Below the pieces are notes generated by a model. That model made no database searches. It was not told the DNA's origin and saw nothing but the letters and a program-made list of their open reading frames with translations. A program made the position numbers and the translations under genes. Of a stretch of 64,000 bases of DNA, positions 50,319 to 60,482 are shown piece after piece. The stretch spans positions 1 through 64,000 of the forward strand of contig NZ_BEWV01000215.1 in assembly GCF_002933775.1 (NCBI RefSeq). The letters run 5' to 3'. The stretch's first letter is position 1. Each line of letters starts with the position of its first letter. The stretch comes from Prevotella sp. MGM1. Lineage in GTDB: Bacteria > Bacteroidota > Bacteroidia > Bacteroidales > Bacteroidaceae.

Positions 50319-51917
50319 TCATTCTTCCGCCGCAAAGAAGTGCTCACGAGCAAGTTTCAGCATACCGGAGAACACGGGAAGGGTTATCCGACGGCTTCTC
50401 ATTTCAAGCAGTCTGGCATCCGGCACACCCGGTAACAAATTGTTCTTATCCCTGAAACTCATCATCAGATATGCCTGTTCGAAAAGAGCGTCGGTGCCGG
50501 CGGGCTTATGCCGGAAAGCCCTTATTGCCCCCATAACCTTATTTTCAGCACACAAGATGCGTTCCTCCTTAGTTTCACACCGGTCATTTTCACACGCCAA
50601 ACTGCCGTAACGGCTCAGCGACGAGGCCATCAGTTCGCGCATGAAAGGCTTATATGACGGTACGACGAGGAATGTGTTGTCGCACGCTTTCACTCGCGAA
50701 ATGACATCATAACCCGAATGCCTGATGATATATGGCAACGTGTCGGAAAGAGTCCGTACTTTCGGTCCGCCGCCCAGAAAAGGCTTTATCATCCTGTTTG
50801 CCACCCGGTTGGCTTCATCGACCGCATCCCTTGCGCATCCTACATTATACTCCGTGCGCAGCATCTGCGTCTCTACATCGCCAAGCCTGTATTTTGACGA
50901 AAGATAAAGGGCGAGGGAGTCCAATATGTCCATCCGCCTTTCAGCAGTTTCTTTGCCTGCGCACTTCCCTGCCTTAGCGGCATCCGTCGTTCCGGTATAT
51001 AGCCACGCGACCATAGGGCAGTTGTTGAGCAATTTGCCGAAATCCGTCTTCCCGCTCTTATACTCTATCCGCCTGTCACCGCCGGCATAGTCGTATATGT
51101 CCATGTGGAGATTGTCTCCCGGATAGAGCACCACGGGTATTGCCTGAGGCGCATAGTGAGTGGCGGAAGTGAACGGCTTATCCAAAAACTCGGGTGACTT
51201 CGGTTTTAAGGCATACAGGGATGTCCATGACGGTCCCAGCACCGGTATTTTGGCACTGAAACATCCCGTACTGTCGACAATAATCGTATAACCGAACTTC
51301 ATATTGGTTGCCACGCTGTCTATACAATCATGATATTCCGCCAGTTCCAGCCGGAAACCGCCAACGGAATAATTGCCGGTATCGTGAAAACGGCCGGAGA
51401 CAATCATCGAGTCGGCCATGAAAACATCATCGGGGAATACCTTGGCAACAGCAGGTGACGCACAGCCCTGTTTCGTTCGCTTACCGCCAAGCAACGGCAG
51501 CCCGCCCTCACGGATACCGTAATAGTATCTTCCGGCATTCACAAATATCTCCGCTATCATGTCGAAACGCTCCGTGCCGTCGGGCAACGGCAGAAAAGAC
51601 ACGCTGAATTTCAAGCCTTTCTTTCCCGGGCATACATCCTTGCCGGCCTCTACATTCTTGCATCCCGTCATCTTATAGCGCCTGCCCGACTCGTCGACAA
51701 GATAGCTGCATGACGGAATACTGAAACTAAACGCACTGTCACCCACGGCATGGAAATAGAGCGTGGTGGCCTTGTCCGTCGTCTTTACGCGCATAATGGT
51801 GACCCCATCCGACGGCAACGCCAGATAATCGGGTTTGTCGATGTTTGCCGTCCGCCCGCTTCGGGCAAGGACCGGCACTGCCAGAAGCAGCAGGATGAAA
51901 AATGACAAATGTTTCAT
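50319..51917 (-). CDS. Secreted protein resembling the N-terminal part of TlpA-family reductases (no thioredoxin domain)
   Basis: 532 residues. Signal peptide (KHLSFFILLLLAVPVLA), then a beta-rich domain (about 25-125, ATTLYFHAVGDSAFSFSIPS and FSVSFLPLPDGTERFDMIAE) typical of the N-terminus of Bacteroidales TlpA-like proteins, and a middle domain with VSGRFHD and PLY-type turns. The sequence ends with an all-helical region (about 330-532); I find no WCxxC active site, so the usual C-terminal thioredoxin domain is absent. It is last in the hydrolase gene run, 95 bp after a GH97 gene. Function unknown. Confidence 0.6.
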   Translation of the reverse strand: MKHLSFFILLLLAVPVLARSGRTANIDKPDYLALPSDGVTIMRVKTTDKATTLYFHAVGDSAFSFSIPSCSYLVDESGRRYKMTGCKNVEAGKDVCPGKKGLKFSVSFLPLPDGTERFDMIAEIFVNAGRYYYGIREGGLPLLGGKRTKQGCASPAVAKVFPDDVFMADSMIVSGRFHDTGNYSVGGFRLELAEYHDCIDSVATNMKFGYTIIVDSTGCFSAKIPVLGPSWTSLYALKPKSPEFLDKPFTSATHYAPQAIPVVLYPGDNLHMDIYDYAGGDRRIEYKSGKTDFGKLLNNCPMVAWLYTGTTDAAKAGKCAGKETAERRMDILDSLALYLSSKYRLGDVETQMLRTEYNVGCARDAVDEANRVANRMIKPFLGGGPKVRTLSDTLPYIIRHSGYDVISRVKACDNTFLVVPSYKPFMRELMASSLSRYGSLACENDRCETKEERILCAENKVMGAIRAFRHKPAGTDALFEQAYLMMSFRDKNNLLPGVPDARLLEMRSRRITLPVFSGMLKLAREHFFAAEE

Positions 51918-52012
51918 AATTACTATATATTAAATTAATTAATCGTCATTTCCTACATGTATAGTATATACATTACCAAACAGAATATCTCAATACGACT
52001 TTGCGATATAAG

Positions 52013-53986
52013 CTATTTAACTTTACGAACGGCACACACCGCCCCGCCACGGGGCAAGGCGGACAATGACAATGAAGACGAGGATGAGACCTTTCTGCGT
52101 GATATTCGCCACGGAGCACCGGTGCTGCCACTATCCTCAAAAGACACAAGTTCATAATCGCCAACACCCAAAAAGCCTAAATTGAATGATATCTCTTGCG
52201 AGACATCAAGGCCGTTAAGGACACCTACCCACCAGTTGTCGCCCTTTCGACGGGCCATAACCACCGACTTGCCGGGATAGCCGCTGATAAGTTTTGTGTC
52301 GTCCCATGCCGCGGGCAGGGAAGAGAAGAAATTGCGGACATCCTCCGGTTGCGCGAGCAGACTCTCCGGCCTGTCGGCCAGATGCTGCAATGCCGACTCA
52401 AAAACGACGGTCAGGGCCAACTCGTGGGCGTGAGTGGTGATATGCGGATGTTGCGAATCGGAAAAAGCGCACGGTGTATAGTCCATAGAGCCGACGACGT
52501 TGCGGGTAAAAGGCAATGTGGTATTATGCACACCGGCACGGTCGGTGAGCACAGGGCGGTTGTTATACCACTCGGCACCATACACTCCCTCGACCGACAT
52601 AAGATTGGGATAAGTGCGCTGCCAGCCCCGCGGAATGGTGGCTCCGTGGAAGTTTACCATCAGATTATGGCGTGCGGCCGATTCGAGCAGATCCATACAA
52701 TACTCCATGGTGGGCTGTGTGTCGCCGTCGAAGAAATCGATCTTGACACCGGCGATGCCTTTCTTTTCAAGCCACGCGAACTCGCGCTCGCGGTCTTCGG
52801 GCTTGTTAAGCCTGTAGAAAGGACCTGGAGCGCCGTTGTTCACCCATGCCGTAGACGAGTTATACCAAATCATCAGCTTCACGCCTTTTGACGCGGCATA
52901 GTCTATAGCGTCGTCGATATTTCCGCCATTGGACATCTCGTCCCACTCGGCGTCTATCAAAGCGTACGGCAGTCGCAAGGCACAAGCCAGATCTATATAT
53001 TGCTTTACAAGCATGAAGTCCCTCGAACCATGATTATGCGCCCAATAAATCCACGACACGACACCGGGCTTTATCCACCCGTTATCTGTTCCTTTTTCCG
53101 CAGGACGGGAGACATCCGTGACAAGAGTGGACTCCACCACATCATCGAGATGCCCCATAATGATGACTCGCCACGGTGACACCCAATCTCCGGTCACGGC
53201 ACGGTCGTTTCTGGCAAGGGTCACCTTATAATCAGTCGGCACGGCACGATTTGTCAACGACGAGGCCGCATGACAACGCTCGATACCGGCCTCGGTTATC
53301 AACGCCCAGCATTCGGGAGCAAACCGCAGTAAAGCAGGGTAAGCGGAATGGGCGGCACTCTCCCTGCCAGATGTGGTCTTAGGAAAGAAGTTCTCGTATG
53401 AAGGGTCGAAACGCTGTATGCATCGTTCCACGCCCTCTGGTATGCGGTATGTCGTAAACTCATCGTAGACAACGCTGCCGGCCAGCCCGTCTATCTCATA
53501 CCGGAACGCGATACCATCGTCATACAGCCTCAGAGCCAATCTGCCATGGCCGTCGGTACCGTAAGAACAGGCATATATGTACTCTATACCCTCGTTGACA
53601 CATTCTGAACGCTTACCGGTCTGCATGGTATAGCACTCATGGAGCGGCCTTGAAGACTTCATGCCGGCAACCCGCCACCGGCCGCTTTCGGAATTACCGT
53701 CGACCGCTACACCAAGAGACGGTATCGTGAATGCACGGCAGACCGATTTACCGTCGATGTATTTCACCGCCAACGACGTGTCGCCCTGCACCTCGACCAC
53801 AATTCTCCCATTGGGCGAGACGACACCGGCAGATGCCTTATTGCAGACAAAAGACGCTGTACAAAAAAACAAAACGCTTAACAACGCTTCGTGACAGTAC
53901 TTTCGCAGACATTGGAAACCGTACGCCTTAAAATATCGGAAAGTACTAATTGACGTTTTAATGCCTGACATTGACAAGATAACCAT
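52013..53986 (-). CDS. Glycoside hydrolase family 97 (retaining, alpha-galactosidase-type)
   Basis: 657 residues. N-terminal signal region (ALLSVLFFCTASFVCNKASA), a beta-sandwich (about 55-270), and the GH97 TIM barrel: VSWIYWAHNHGSRDFMLVKQ, YALIDAEWDE, KGIAGVKIDFFDGDTQPTME, NFHGATIPRGWQRTYPNLMS and a late VEGVYGAEWYNNRP. The Asp of VKIDFF is at the position of the nucleophile in retaining GH97 enzymes, such as the B. thetaiotaomicron alpha-galactosidase. It likely cleaves alpha-linked sugar side chains from hemicellulose. It is the penultimate gene of the run, with a second GH97 at 60.5 kb. Confidence 0.9.
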   Translation of the reverse strand: MVILSMSGIKTSISTFRYFKAYGFQCLRKYCHEALLSVLFFCTASFVCNKASAGVVSPNGRIVVEVQGDTSLAVKYIDGKSVCRAFTIPSLGVAVDGNSESGRWRVAGMKSSRPLHECYTMQTGKRSECVNEGIEYIYACSYGTDGHGRLALRLYDDGIAFRYEIDGLAGSVVYDEFTTYRIPEGVERCIQRFDPSYENFFPKTTSGRESAAHSAYPALLRFAPECWALITEAGIERCHAASSLTNRAVPTDYKVTLARNDRAVTGDWVSPWRVIIMGHLDDVVESTLVTDVSRPAEKGTDNGWIKPGVVSWIYWAHNHGSRDFMLVKQYIDLACALRLPYALIDAEWDEMSNGGNIDDAIDYAASKGVKLMIWYNSSTAWVNNGAPGPFYRLNKPEDREREFAWLEKKGIAGVKIDFFDGDTQPTMEYCMDLLESAARHNLMVNFHGATIPRGWQRTYPNLMSVEGVYGAEWYNNRPVLTDRAGVHNTTLPFTRNVVGSMDYTPCAFSDSQHPHITTHAHELALTVVFESALQHLADRPESLLAQPEDVRNFFSSLPAAWDDTKLISGYPGKSVVMARRKGDNWWVGVLNGLDVSQEISFNLGFLGVGDYELVSFEDSGSTGAPWRISRRKVSSSSSLSLSALPRGGAVCAVRKVK

Positions 53987-54055
53987 AATAATATTCTTTG
54001 TTTAAACACTCATATCGGAAAACAAGCCTACCGACGCTTTAACTCCAGTTTACTC

Positions 54056-54086
54056 CGTGTACCGCAGGTTAATCCTGCGATACACG
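54056..54086 (-). terminator. Hairpin between GH43 and GH97 genes
   Basis: The 13-bp stem CGTGTACCGCAGG with CCTGCGATACACG has one mismatch and a 5-nt loop; it lies 28 bp downstream of the GH43 stop on the minus strand. No strong uridine run, so it may be an RNA-processing or attenuation site within the operon. Confidence 0.5.
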
Positions 54087-54114
54087 AAATACTAATGATA
54101 CGGGACTACCGTAT

Positions 54115-55764
54115 TTACTGTTTCGACGTGGCATACAGACCGATGCACGCGCCAATGAAACCGGTGGAACGGCTGGTGCTCAGATTGACTGCATCCACAC
54201 CACGGGCGATAAGCTGCCACTCTTTACCTTGCTCGGCATAGTAGAAATCATAGTAGCGGCCACGGCCTTCTATCTTCAACTTCACCGGAGCATTGCCGGT
54301 AATGAATGCCGACCCGACAACGACACGGTCTTTCTCGGCACGGGTGAGCACGACGGCAGGACGGCCGCCAAGCAATGTCTTGCCGAAAGTGAAGTTGTAT
54401 TCCTCGTTCTGCAATAATGTAAATCCGGCAAAATCCTTATCCGAGCCTGGAGTGAAATCAACCTGAGTCTCGGCAGAGAAAACAGTATGTTGCTGACGAC
54501 AGAACACTGCCGAAGGCGATTTGCGCTCGGTGATGCTCACCGGTTTGGGATTTATCACAAGGCCGTTATCGAGACGGAAGAACTCCGACGGGTTGCGCAG
54601 GAACATCCAACGGATATCAAGCGTCTGCGAGTCAAAACGATCCGTATATCCGAAATTACCCGTGGTAAGTGTCTTATCTGCCGTCGGGATGATGTCCGCT
54701 TTATCGTTTACAGTGGGGATGGCTGTGTTCTTCTCCAATATCACGGGCCAACCGTCTTTCCAAGTGACAGGCAACAGATATGTGTCGCGACCCGTATTGT
54801 AGAAGTCGCCCTCATAGGGACGGCATCCGAGGAATACAGCCCACCAGTCGCCTTTCTTCGTCTGGACGATGTCCGCATGGCCTGCGCTCGTCACTATATC
54901 CTGACGATTGGGGTCAAGACCTGTACGCTGGGTTAGTATCGGGTTCCCGCCGAACTCCTCCCAAGGTCCCATCGGATTCTTGGCACGCAGAATAACCTCG
55001 CTATGCCACTCGCAAGTACCGCCCTCGGCACACATGAGATAGTAATACTTGCCGACACGGAAGAGGTGGGGACCCTCTATCCAGATAGGATTTTTATCTA
55101 CATGTGTTCCGCCTCGGAGTATTTCTTTCTGCTCGCCGACAACCTTATCGTTCTTTACATCAAACTCATGGATGAATATCGAACGCTGGCCTTCATAGTC
55201 ATGGCCGCCGACAGGCTCGTCATTATTCACGATATAGCCTTTGCCGTCTTTGTCGAAGAAGAAAGACGGGTCTATACCTCCTACCTCTTTGAGATAAATC
55301 GGCTCGCTCCACCCCTTTGCTGGGTCTTGGGTCTTGACGAAGAAATTGCCCCGGCCTACATTCGTCGTTATCATATAGAACGTCTTGTTCTTCGGATTAT
55401 AAGTGATGGCTGGCGCGAAAATTCCGCCGGATACTTTCTGGTTGTCGAGCGGCAACTGGCTCTCACGGTCAAGAACATGACCGAGCTGCTTCCAGTTTAC
55501 AAGGTCCTTGCTCGTAAAAATAGGTACACCTGGAAAAAACGAGAACGAAGAGTTGACAAGATAATATGTATCTCCCACCCTGCACATCGACGGATCGGGA
55601 TAGAAACCGGCCAAAACGGGGTTCAAATACTGACTTGACGGGTCATACTTCTTATCGAAACGCGCATCGTTTCCGTCATACTTGAAATACTTGAATGTGG
55701 CGGTCTGAGCCTGTGAGCCCATCGATGCGAGAAGCATTGCCGCCGATAAAAGCAATTTTTTCAT
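54115..55764 (-). CDS. Glycoside hydrolase family 43 (beta-xylosidase / arabinofuranosidase-like)
   Basis: 549 residues. Signal peptide (KKLLLSAAMLLASMGSQAQ), a five-blade beta-propeller (about 45-350) with the base Asp in AGFYPDPSMCRVGDTYYLVN, the pKa-modulating Asp in IDPSFFFDKDGKGYIVNN, and the acid Glu in WIEGPHLFRVGKYYYLMCAE. A C-terminal beta-sandwich (about 360-549) ends in TGFIGACIGLYATSKQ, typical of xylosidase-type GH43. It acts on xylan or arabinoxylan side chains or ends. It follows GH115 by 57 bp. Confidence 0.9.
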   Translation of the reverse strand: MKKLLLSAAMLLASMGSQAQTATFKYFKYDGNDARFDKKYDPSSQYLNPVLAGFYPDPSMCRVGDTYYLVNSSFSFFPGVPIFTSKDLVNWKQLGHVLDRESQLPLDNQKVSGGIFAPAITYNPKNKTFYMITTNVGRGNFFVKTQDPAKGWSEPIYLKEVGGIDPSFFFDKDGKGYIVNNDEPVGGHDYEGQRSIFIHEFDVKNDKVVGEQKEILRGGTHVDKNPIWIEGPHLFRVGKYYYLMCAEGGTCEWHSEVILRAKNPMGPWEEFGGNPILTQRTGLDPNRQDIVTSAGHADIVQTKKGDWWAVFLGCRPYEGDFYNTGRDTYLLPVTWKDGWPVILEKNTAIPTVNDKADIIPTADKTLTTGNFGYTDRFDSQTLDIRWMFLRNPSEFFRLDNGLVINPKPVSITERKSPSAVFCRQQHTVFSAETQVDFTPGSDKDFAGFTLLQNEEYNFTFGKTLLGGRPAVVLTRAEKDRVVVGSAFITGNAPVKLKIEGRGRYYDFYYAEQGKEWQLIARGVDAVNLSTSRSTGFIGACIGLYATSKQ

Positions 55765-55821
55765 AATAATGCTGTTATTCTTATATTCTTTACAACTTAA
55801 AAATCAGATACAATCATATCA

Positions 55822-58320
55822 TCACGGTCTGGAATGCGGAGATTCGTCACCGAACAGATAACCGGGACGATAGCCGCCAAGGTCTATCACAAGTTTTTCA
55901 AGCACGATGGCCGGGTCTTTCGGAGCAAACGTAACGGTGTGCTCACCCTTTCCGAGACGCCCCAACGACACCTTACTCTCAACAACACGACGCGCGACGG
56001 TGGGATAATATACCGAATAAATATTGTCCGGATGTTCGTTGAGACGCGCATTGAAGTTTACTGATTGCGGTTTACCGCCATCTATGGATACATCATACAC
56101 CAATCCGCCCTTATTGAGATAATCAAGCGTTGATTTCACTATGACATGCAGTTCGGCATCATCTGTGGCAGGATTATCAAGACGGAACTTATAAGTAAGC
56201 ACAGCGCCATCGGCCGGTTTGTCATAGGGCATGAGCGAAATGCCTCCACGTGTACGCCCCATGTCTGGAATGACAGTCCAAGACGTACCATCCGACGATT
56301 TACTACTGAAATAATGTCCAGCCTCAATAGCTACATAACCGTCTTTGGCTTCAAAGACAAACCCACCGCATGCAGGTTCGATCCGATATATCTTAGGAAG
56401 AATGTCCGCTCTGAAATTATCATTCCATGATTTATAACCGATATGCTTCTGGGTCATCATTCCACGCCATTTTCCACCCGCTATATCGTTATTGTACGCA
56501 GCACAAAGAAGTGAGTCACGTCGAAAAGCCTCAACCGTACGGTCTGCCCATACATTGGCTTCAGGGTCATTATTCTTATAAAGATAATTGTTCATTGCCT
56601 GGGCATAATACATCTGATGCAGGTTTGACATGGCCTGAACTGGGAAAAGCACCAACTCGTTGTATGCGTCACGGTACCGTTCGTCAAGAGTGATATACTG
56701 CCTCAGGGCTTCCGCCTCCAAACGCATGTAATCGTCAGCGACCTTGCGCCACTCTCCCGAAACAAGATTATATGTCTTGGCATCGAGCATCTCTGCCGTT
56801 GAACGTCCGTTATACTTGCAACATAGATTTAAAATACGGGCAGCCTCATCGGCCTGAGCATCACCAAACTGCATGCGGCAGAACTCGAGCGTATGAGATT
56901 CCACATCGGCTACCATTTCACAACCGTTTGATTTTGTCTTTATCACATCAGGATTCCATGCCATATCCATGAACAGTGTTATTGGGTATTCCATGGGTTT
57001 AAGGTCTCCGACATTCAATATCCATAATCTGTCAAGACTGTTCTGATGAGCAAGTGTCAACTGTTCCCACATATTCTGTGTAGGAGTGGCGTTTATCCAT
57101 TTTGAATTTCGTGGCGCACCTACATAATCCACATGATAATACAGCCCCCAGCCTCCTTTATGCTTTCTCTCTTTGGCATTAGGAACACGGCGGACATTAC
57201 CCCAGTTGTCGTCGCACAAAAGCATTATGACATCGTCAGGTACACGCATACCTTTGTCATAATAATCAAGAACTTCCTTATATAAAGCCCATACCTGAGG
57301 TGTTTTCGACGCATGCTTACCGGTCACCTTGCTGATTATCTTACGCTGATTATCCACAACACGTTCCAACAATTTGGTATCAGCCTCTTCACTCATGGCC
57401 TCATCACCGTCGCCACGCATTCCAATGGTGACGATATCGTCAGTATTCTTTATCCTTTCTATACCCTCGGTGAAAAACTTGTCCAAAACCTTTTGATTAG
57501 TCTGATAGTTCCACTCTCCGTATTTCCTGCGGTTGCGTGCCCACTCCTGATGATTGCGTCCCATCGGTTCGTGATGTGAAGTACCTATAATAATACCCAT
57601 ATCATCCGCCAATTTTGAATTTTCAGGGTCATCTGCATAAAAAGCCCAACCCCACATGGCCGGCCACAAGAAATTACCTTTCAATCTGAGGATAAGCTCA
57701 TATACTTTCTCATAAAAACGATGATCTCCGTAATTGGTGCCGAAAGTATTCTTCACCCACGATGTAAGGCAAGGAGCTTCGTCATTAAGAAAAAGTCCGC
57801 GATAACGCACGGCAGGTTCACCATCTGTGTATTCTCCTCTGACCGCGTACAAGTCGGCATGTTTTTCAACAGGCACATCAGCCCAATAGTACCAAGGAGA
57901 CACACCTATCTGCCGTGACATTTCATAGATACCGAATATAGTGCCACGCTTATCACTACCTGCAATGACAAGTTGATCGCCTATTGTCTTTATTACATAT
58001 TTCTCTGTTTTGCCTTTAAGATCGCCAAGCAAGCCTTGCTTCACCAACTTATCTATCCGGCTGTTGCAGCCTAAGGTACCTATCAGTATTCGGGGAGCGT
58101 CCGCAGACACAGACGGTTTTACACCTGTGACTTTTTCTAAATCACACCTCAAATTATCCATGGCAATCCGCACACTCTTATGTTCGCCGCTCTCGCAACC
58201 AACCGTCGCATTGTTCAATGACAGAGCATCACCATGCCCCGTGAATATTATGAACCGTTCGGCAGCAAAACTAAACGCTATATGCGCCAAAAAGAAAAGA
58301 AAAACAGTAAGTCGTTTCAT
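55822..58320 (-). CDS. Glycoside hydrolase family 115 (xylan alpha-1,2-glucuronidase)
   Basis: 832 residues. Signal peptide (LTVFLFFLAHIAFSFA), an N-terminal alpha/beta domain (about 20-180, ILIGTLGCNSRIDKLVKQGL), then a TIM barrel opening YRGLFLNDEAPCLTSWVKNT with NFLWPAMWGWAFYADDPENS, IIIGTSHHEPMGRNHQEWAR and TIGMRGDGDEAMSEEADTKL. The C-terminal part is a beta-sandwich with YKFRLDNPATDDAELHVIVK. GH115 removes (4-O-methyl)glucuronic acid from internal xylose residues. It is 15 bp downstream of the GH43 at 58336-60432 and thus tightly co-operonic. Confidence 0.93.
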   Translation of the reverse strand: MKRLTVFLFFLAHIAFSFAAERFIIFTGHGDALSLNNATVGCESGEHKSVRIAMDNLRCDLEKVTGVKPSVSADAPRILIGTLGCNSRIDKLVKQGLLGDLKGKTEKYVIKTIGDQLVIAGSDKRGTIFGIYEMSRQIGVSPWYYWADVPVEKHADLYAVRGEYTDGEPAVRYRGLFLNDEAPCLTSWVKNTFGTNYGDHRFYEKVYELILRLKGNFLWPAMWGWAFYADDPENSKLADDMGIIIGTSHHEPMGRNHQEWARNRRKYGEWNYQTNQKVLDKFFTEGIERIKNTDDIVTIGMRGDGDEAMSEEADTKLLERVVDNQRKIISKVTGKHASKTPQVWALYKEVLDYYDKGMRVPDDVIMLLCDDNWGNVRRVPNAKERKHKGGWGLYYHVDYVGAPRNSKWINATPTQNMWEQLTLAHQNSLDRLWILNVGDLKPMEYPITLFMDMAWNPDVIKTKSNGCEMVADVESHTLEFCRMQFGDAQADEAARILNLCCKYNGRSTAEMLDAKTYNLVSGEWRKVADDYMRLEAEALRQYITLDERYRDAYNELVLFPVQAMSNLHQMYYAQAMNNYLYKNNDPEANVWADRTVEAFRRDSLLCAAYNNDIAGGKWRGMMTQKHIGYKSWNDNFRADILPKIYRIEPACGGFVFEAKDGYVAIEAGHYFSSKSSDGTSWTVIPDMGRTRGGISLMPYDKPADGAVLTYKFRLDNPATDDAELHVIVKSTLDYLNKGGLVYDVSIDGGKPQSVNFNARLNEHPDNIYSVYYPTVARRVVESKVSLGRLGKGEHTVTFAPKDPAIVLEKLVIDLGGYRPGYLFGDESPHSRP

Positions 58321-58335
58321 AAATTTGTATTTGTT

Positions 58336-60432
58336 TTAGTTTCTAATTTCCACTTTAAACACAGTTCCGTCCTTACGGTCGGGAGTCGTTCCGGCATTGT
58401 CGGCTGAATACGGTTCACCGGTTGTAGGCTCACAGCCGACAAAACGATGAGTACGCATTGACATCAACATACACTGGTCACGCAACATATCCTGCCATAA
58501 GAACAAGCTACCGGCTGTCTCTTTTTCCATCAATCTGACATCCGCGGAAAGCCCTTCTCCGACAACAGTAATAAAACCCGTTCCGTTCATGGCTTCAAGC
58601 GCCACACGCCCGTTGCCACGATCGTGAACACGGAAACATACGGCATCACTATCATAATCTTTAGAACCACGAGCCACACCATGAACTATACCGTGTCTCA
58701 TGGCCATCATTCGATTTCCATTACCAAGATTTGTCAACATGACAACCTTTCCAATCGGCAGATTAGCCCTTCGATCCGCCAAAGGCTCTACGATACTGAA
58801 ATTATCAAATTCGGCATAACCGCCATTCCTTCCATTCCTGTTATATGCAAAAAGCGAATAACGGGTACCTTGAAATGTCTTCAATTGATATGGCATCAAG
58901 ACCTCTTCCCCTATATTTGTATAATTACGTCCGTCTGTACTATAACTGAAATGAGCCACGTCTTTATCAAAATCGCCCGTCACACGAAGATAGACAGCAG
59001 ACTTGGGAGACAACGATACGCCTTGGGATATCTTATCACCGTTCTGGTCTTTCACCTTTAAAACAAAAGTTCCCGCACTTCGTTCCACAGCAAGCCATGC
59101 GTAAGGCATGTTCAACAATCCCAACCCGGCAATATCCCCATCTTTTAAATGTGAGAAGTCCAATTCCACCGTAGCCGCGGAAACAGGACCTATGCCACGC
59201 TGAGTAAGAGTATTTCTCGCCCAAAGATAATCTTTGGCCGGCATGGTATTCAAACGCAGTTTACCACCTGACAACTTCCACATACCGGCAACAGGCTCAT
59301 GATTCCATTGCCATACCTCACGCAATTTCTTTCCATCGAAATCATCATTACGCACATAGGGCGCATGCGGAGCAACAGTTTTCCCCGTATTGGGTTTAAA
59401 CCATGTACGCGGTACACGTCCGAGATTACCTTCTGTTCCGAAATAAGGCCATCCGTCTTTCCAAGTGACAGGAGAAAGAGCCACCGTACGACCGACGGAA
59501 GTAAAATCAAGCATTGATATGCCCCACCATTCTCCATTCGGGAGATCAACTATTCCACCCTGATGCACGGTAGCGCACCCAAGACGATTGCCGCCTTGCC
59601 CTCCGACATTGAATTTAAATCCGTCACCAGGAACAGGATGTCCAAGCCCCACATTGTGAACCATGTGCCCGATAGGGGTTCCGAAAGACTCGCGCTGGCA
59701 TATAGTAACAGTCTCGTAAGGGCCATCTATTTTATCTGAACGCGCACATTGCATACGTCCCATCGGAGAATAGTCGGCACTGATGATATAATACCTACCA
59801 TCTATTTTGTATATATGATGCCCCTCACCCATGGCATTCCCTTCGGGTATTATCTCGCGGGTACTACCCTCAACTATACCGCTAAGATCGGATTTCAGTT
59901 CAGTCAATTGAACGGAACCATACTTATGCACCGCATATATCCTGCCGTCATCATCGAAAAGAACGCTGAGGTCATAAATGTTTCCTCCCATGTTCCTGTG
60001 TTCCCACGGCCCTTTGGGATTGTCGGAAATAAAAACCTGCATTCCTACGCCATTGATATTCGAGAATACATAGAACTTACCGTCGTGATAACGAATGCAA
60101 GGCGCCCATATTCCCTGTCCATAAGACTCCTTACCATTGACAAGCCTAAACTGGTCTCCAAGATTAAAGTTATCCATGCAGTAACTTGCCAGTTCCCAAT
60201 TCACAAGATCTTTCGAATGCAAGACAATAAGTCCCGGCAAACAGTGCATCGTCGTTCCGGCAAGGTAATAATCTTCGCCGACACGAATGATATCCGGATC
60301 TGAGAACTCATCGTAAAACAACGGATTTGTGTATGTCCCATTGCCGTTATCTGCCGTCCATGACTGTGCTGACGACCGCACCGAAACCAATGCCGCGACA
60401 ATGAACACCAGAAGCATCTTTCCTATCATCAT
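58336..60432 (-). CDS. Glycoside hydrolase family 43 with C-terminal accessory domains
   Basis: 698 residues. Signal peptide (GKMLLVFIVAALVSVRSSAQ), a GH43 propeller (about 30-345) with the base Asp in EFSDPDIIRVGEDYYLAGTT, the second Asp near DLSVLFDDDGRIYAVHK, and the acid Glu in AMGEGHHIYKIDGRYYIISA. A beta-sandwich follows (about 360-565, HLKDGDIAGLGLLNMPYAWL), then an extra domain (about 570-698, LPIGKVVMLTNLGNGNRMMA) that looks like a fascin- or beta-trefoil-type module. The extra domain suggests glycan binding. Operon position: 50 bp after GH97, 15 bp before GH115. Confidence 0.9.
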   Translation of the reverse strand: MMIGKMLLVFIVAALVSVRSSAQSWTADNGNGTYTNPLFYDEFSDPDIIRVGEDYYLAGTTMHCLPGLIVLHSKDLVNWELASYCMDNFNLGDQFRLVNGKESYGQGIWAPCIRYHDGKFYVFSNINGVGMQVFISDNPKGPWEHRNMGGNIYDLSVLFDDDGRIYAVHKYGSVQLTELKSDLSGIVEGSTREIIPEGNAMGEGHHIYKIDGRYYIISADYSPMGRMQCARSDKIDGPYETVTICQRESFGTPIGHMVHNVGLGHPVPGDGFKFNVGGQGGNRLGCATVHQGGIVDLPNGEWWGISMLDFTSVGRTVALSPVTWKDGWPYFGTEGNLGRVPRTWFKPNTGKTVAPHAPYVRNDDFDGKKLREVWQWNHEPVAGMWKLSGGKLRLNTMPAKDYLWARNTLTQRGIGPVSAATVELDFSHLKDGDIAGLGLLNMPYAWLAVERSAGTFVLKVKDQNGDKISQGVSLSPKSAVYLRVTGDFDKDVAHFSYSTDGRNYTNIGEEVLMPYQLKTFQGTRYSLFAYNRNGRNGGYAEFDNFSIVEPLADRRANLPIGKVVMLTNLGNGNRMMAMRHGIVHGVARGSKDYDSDAVCFRVHDRGNGRVALEAMNGTGFITVVGEGLSADVRLMEKETAGSLFLWQDMLRDQCMLMSMRTHRFVGCEPTTGEPYSADNAGTTPDRKDGTVFKVEIRN

Positions 60433-60482
60433 TGTTGTTTTATTCTGTTCCTATATTATTTGCAATACATAACATATCGCAT

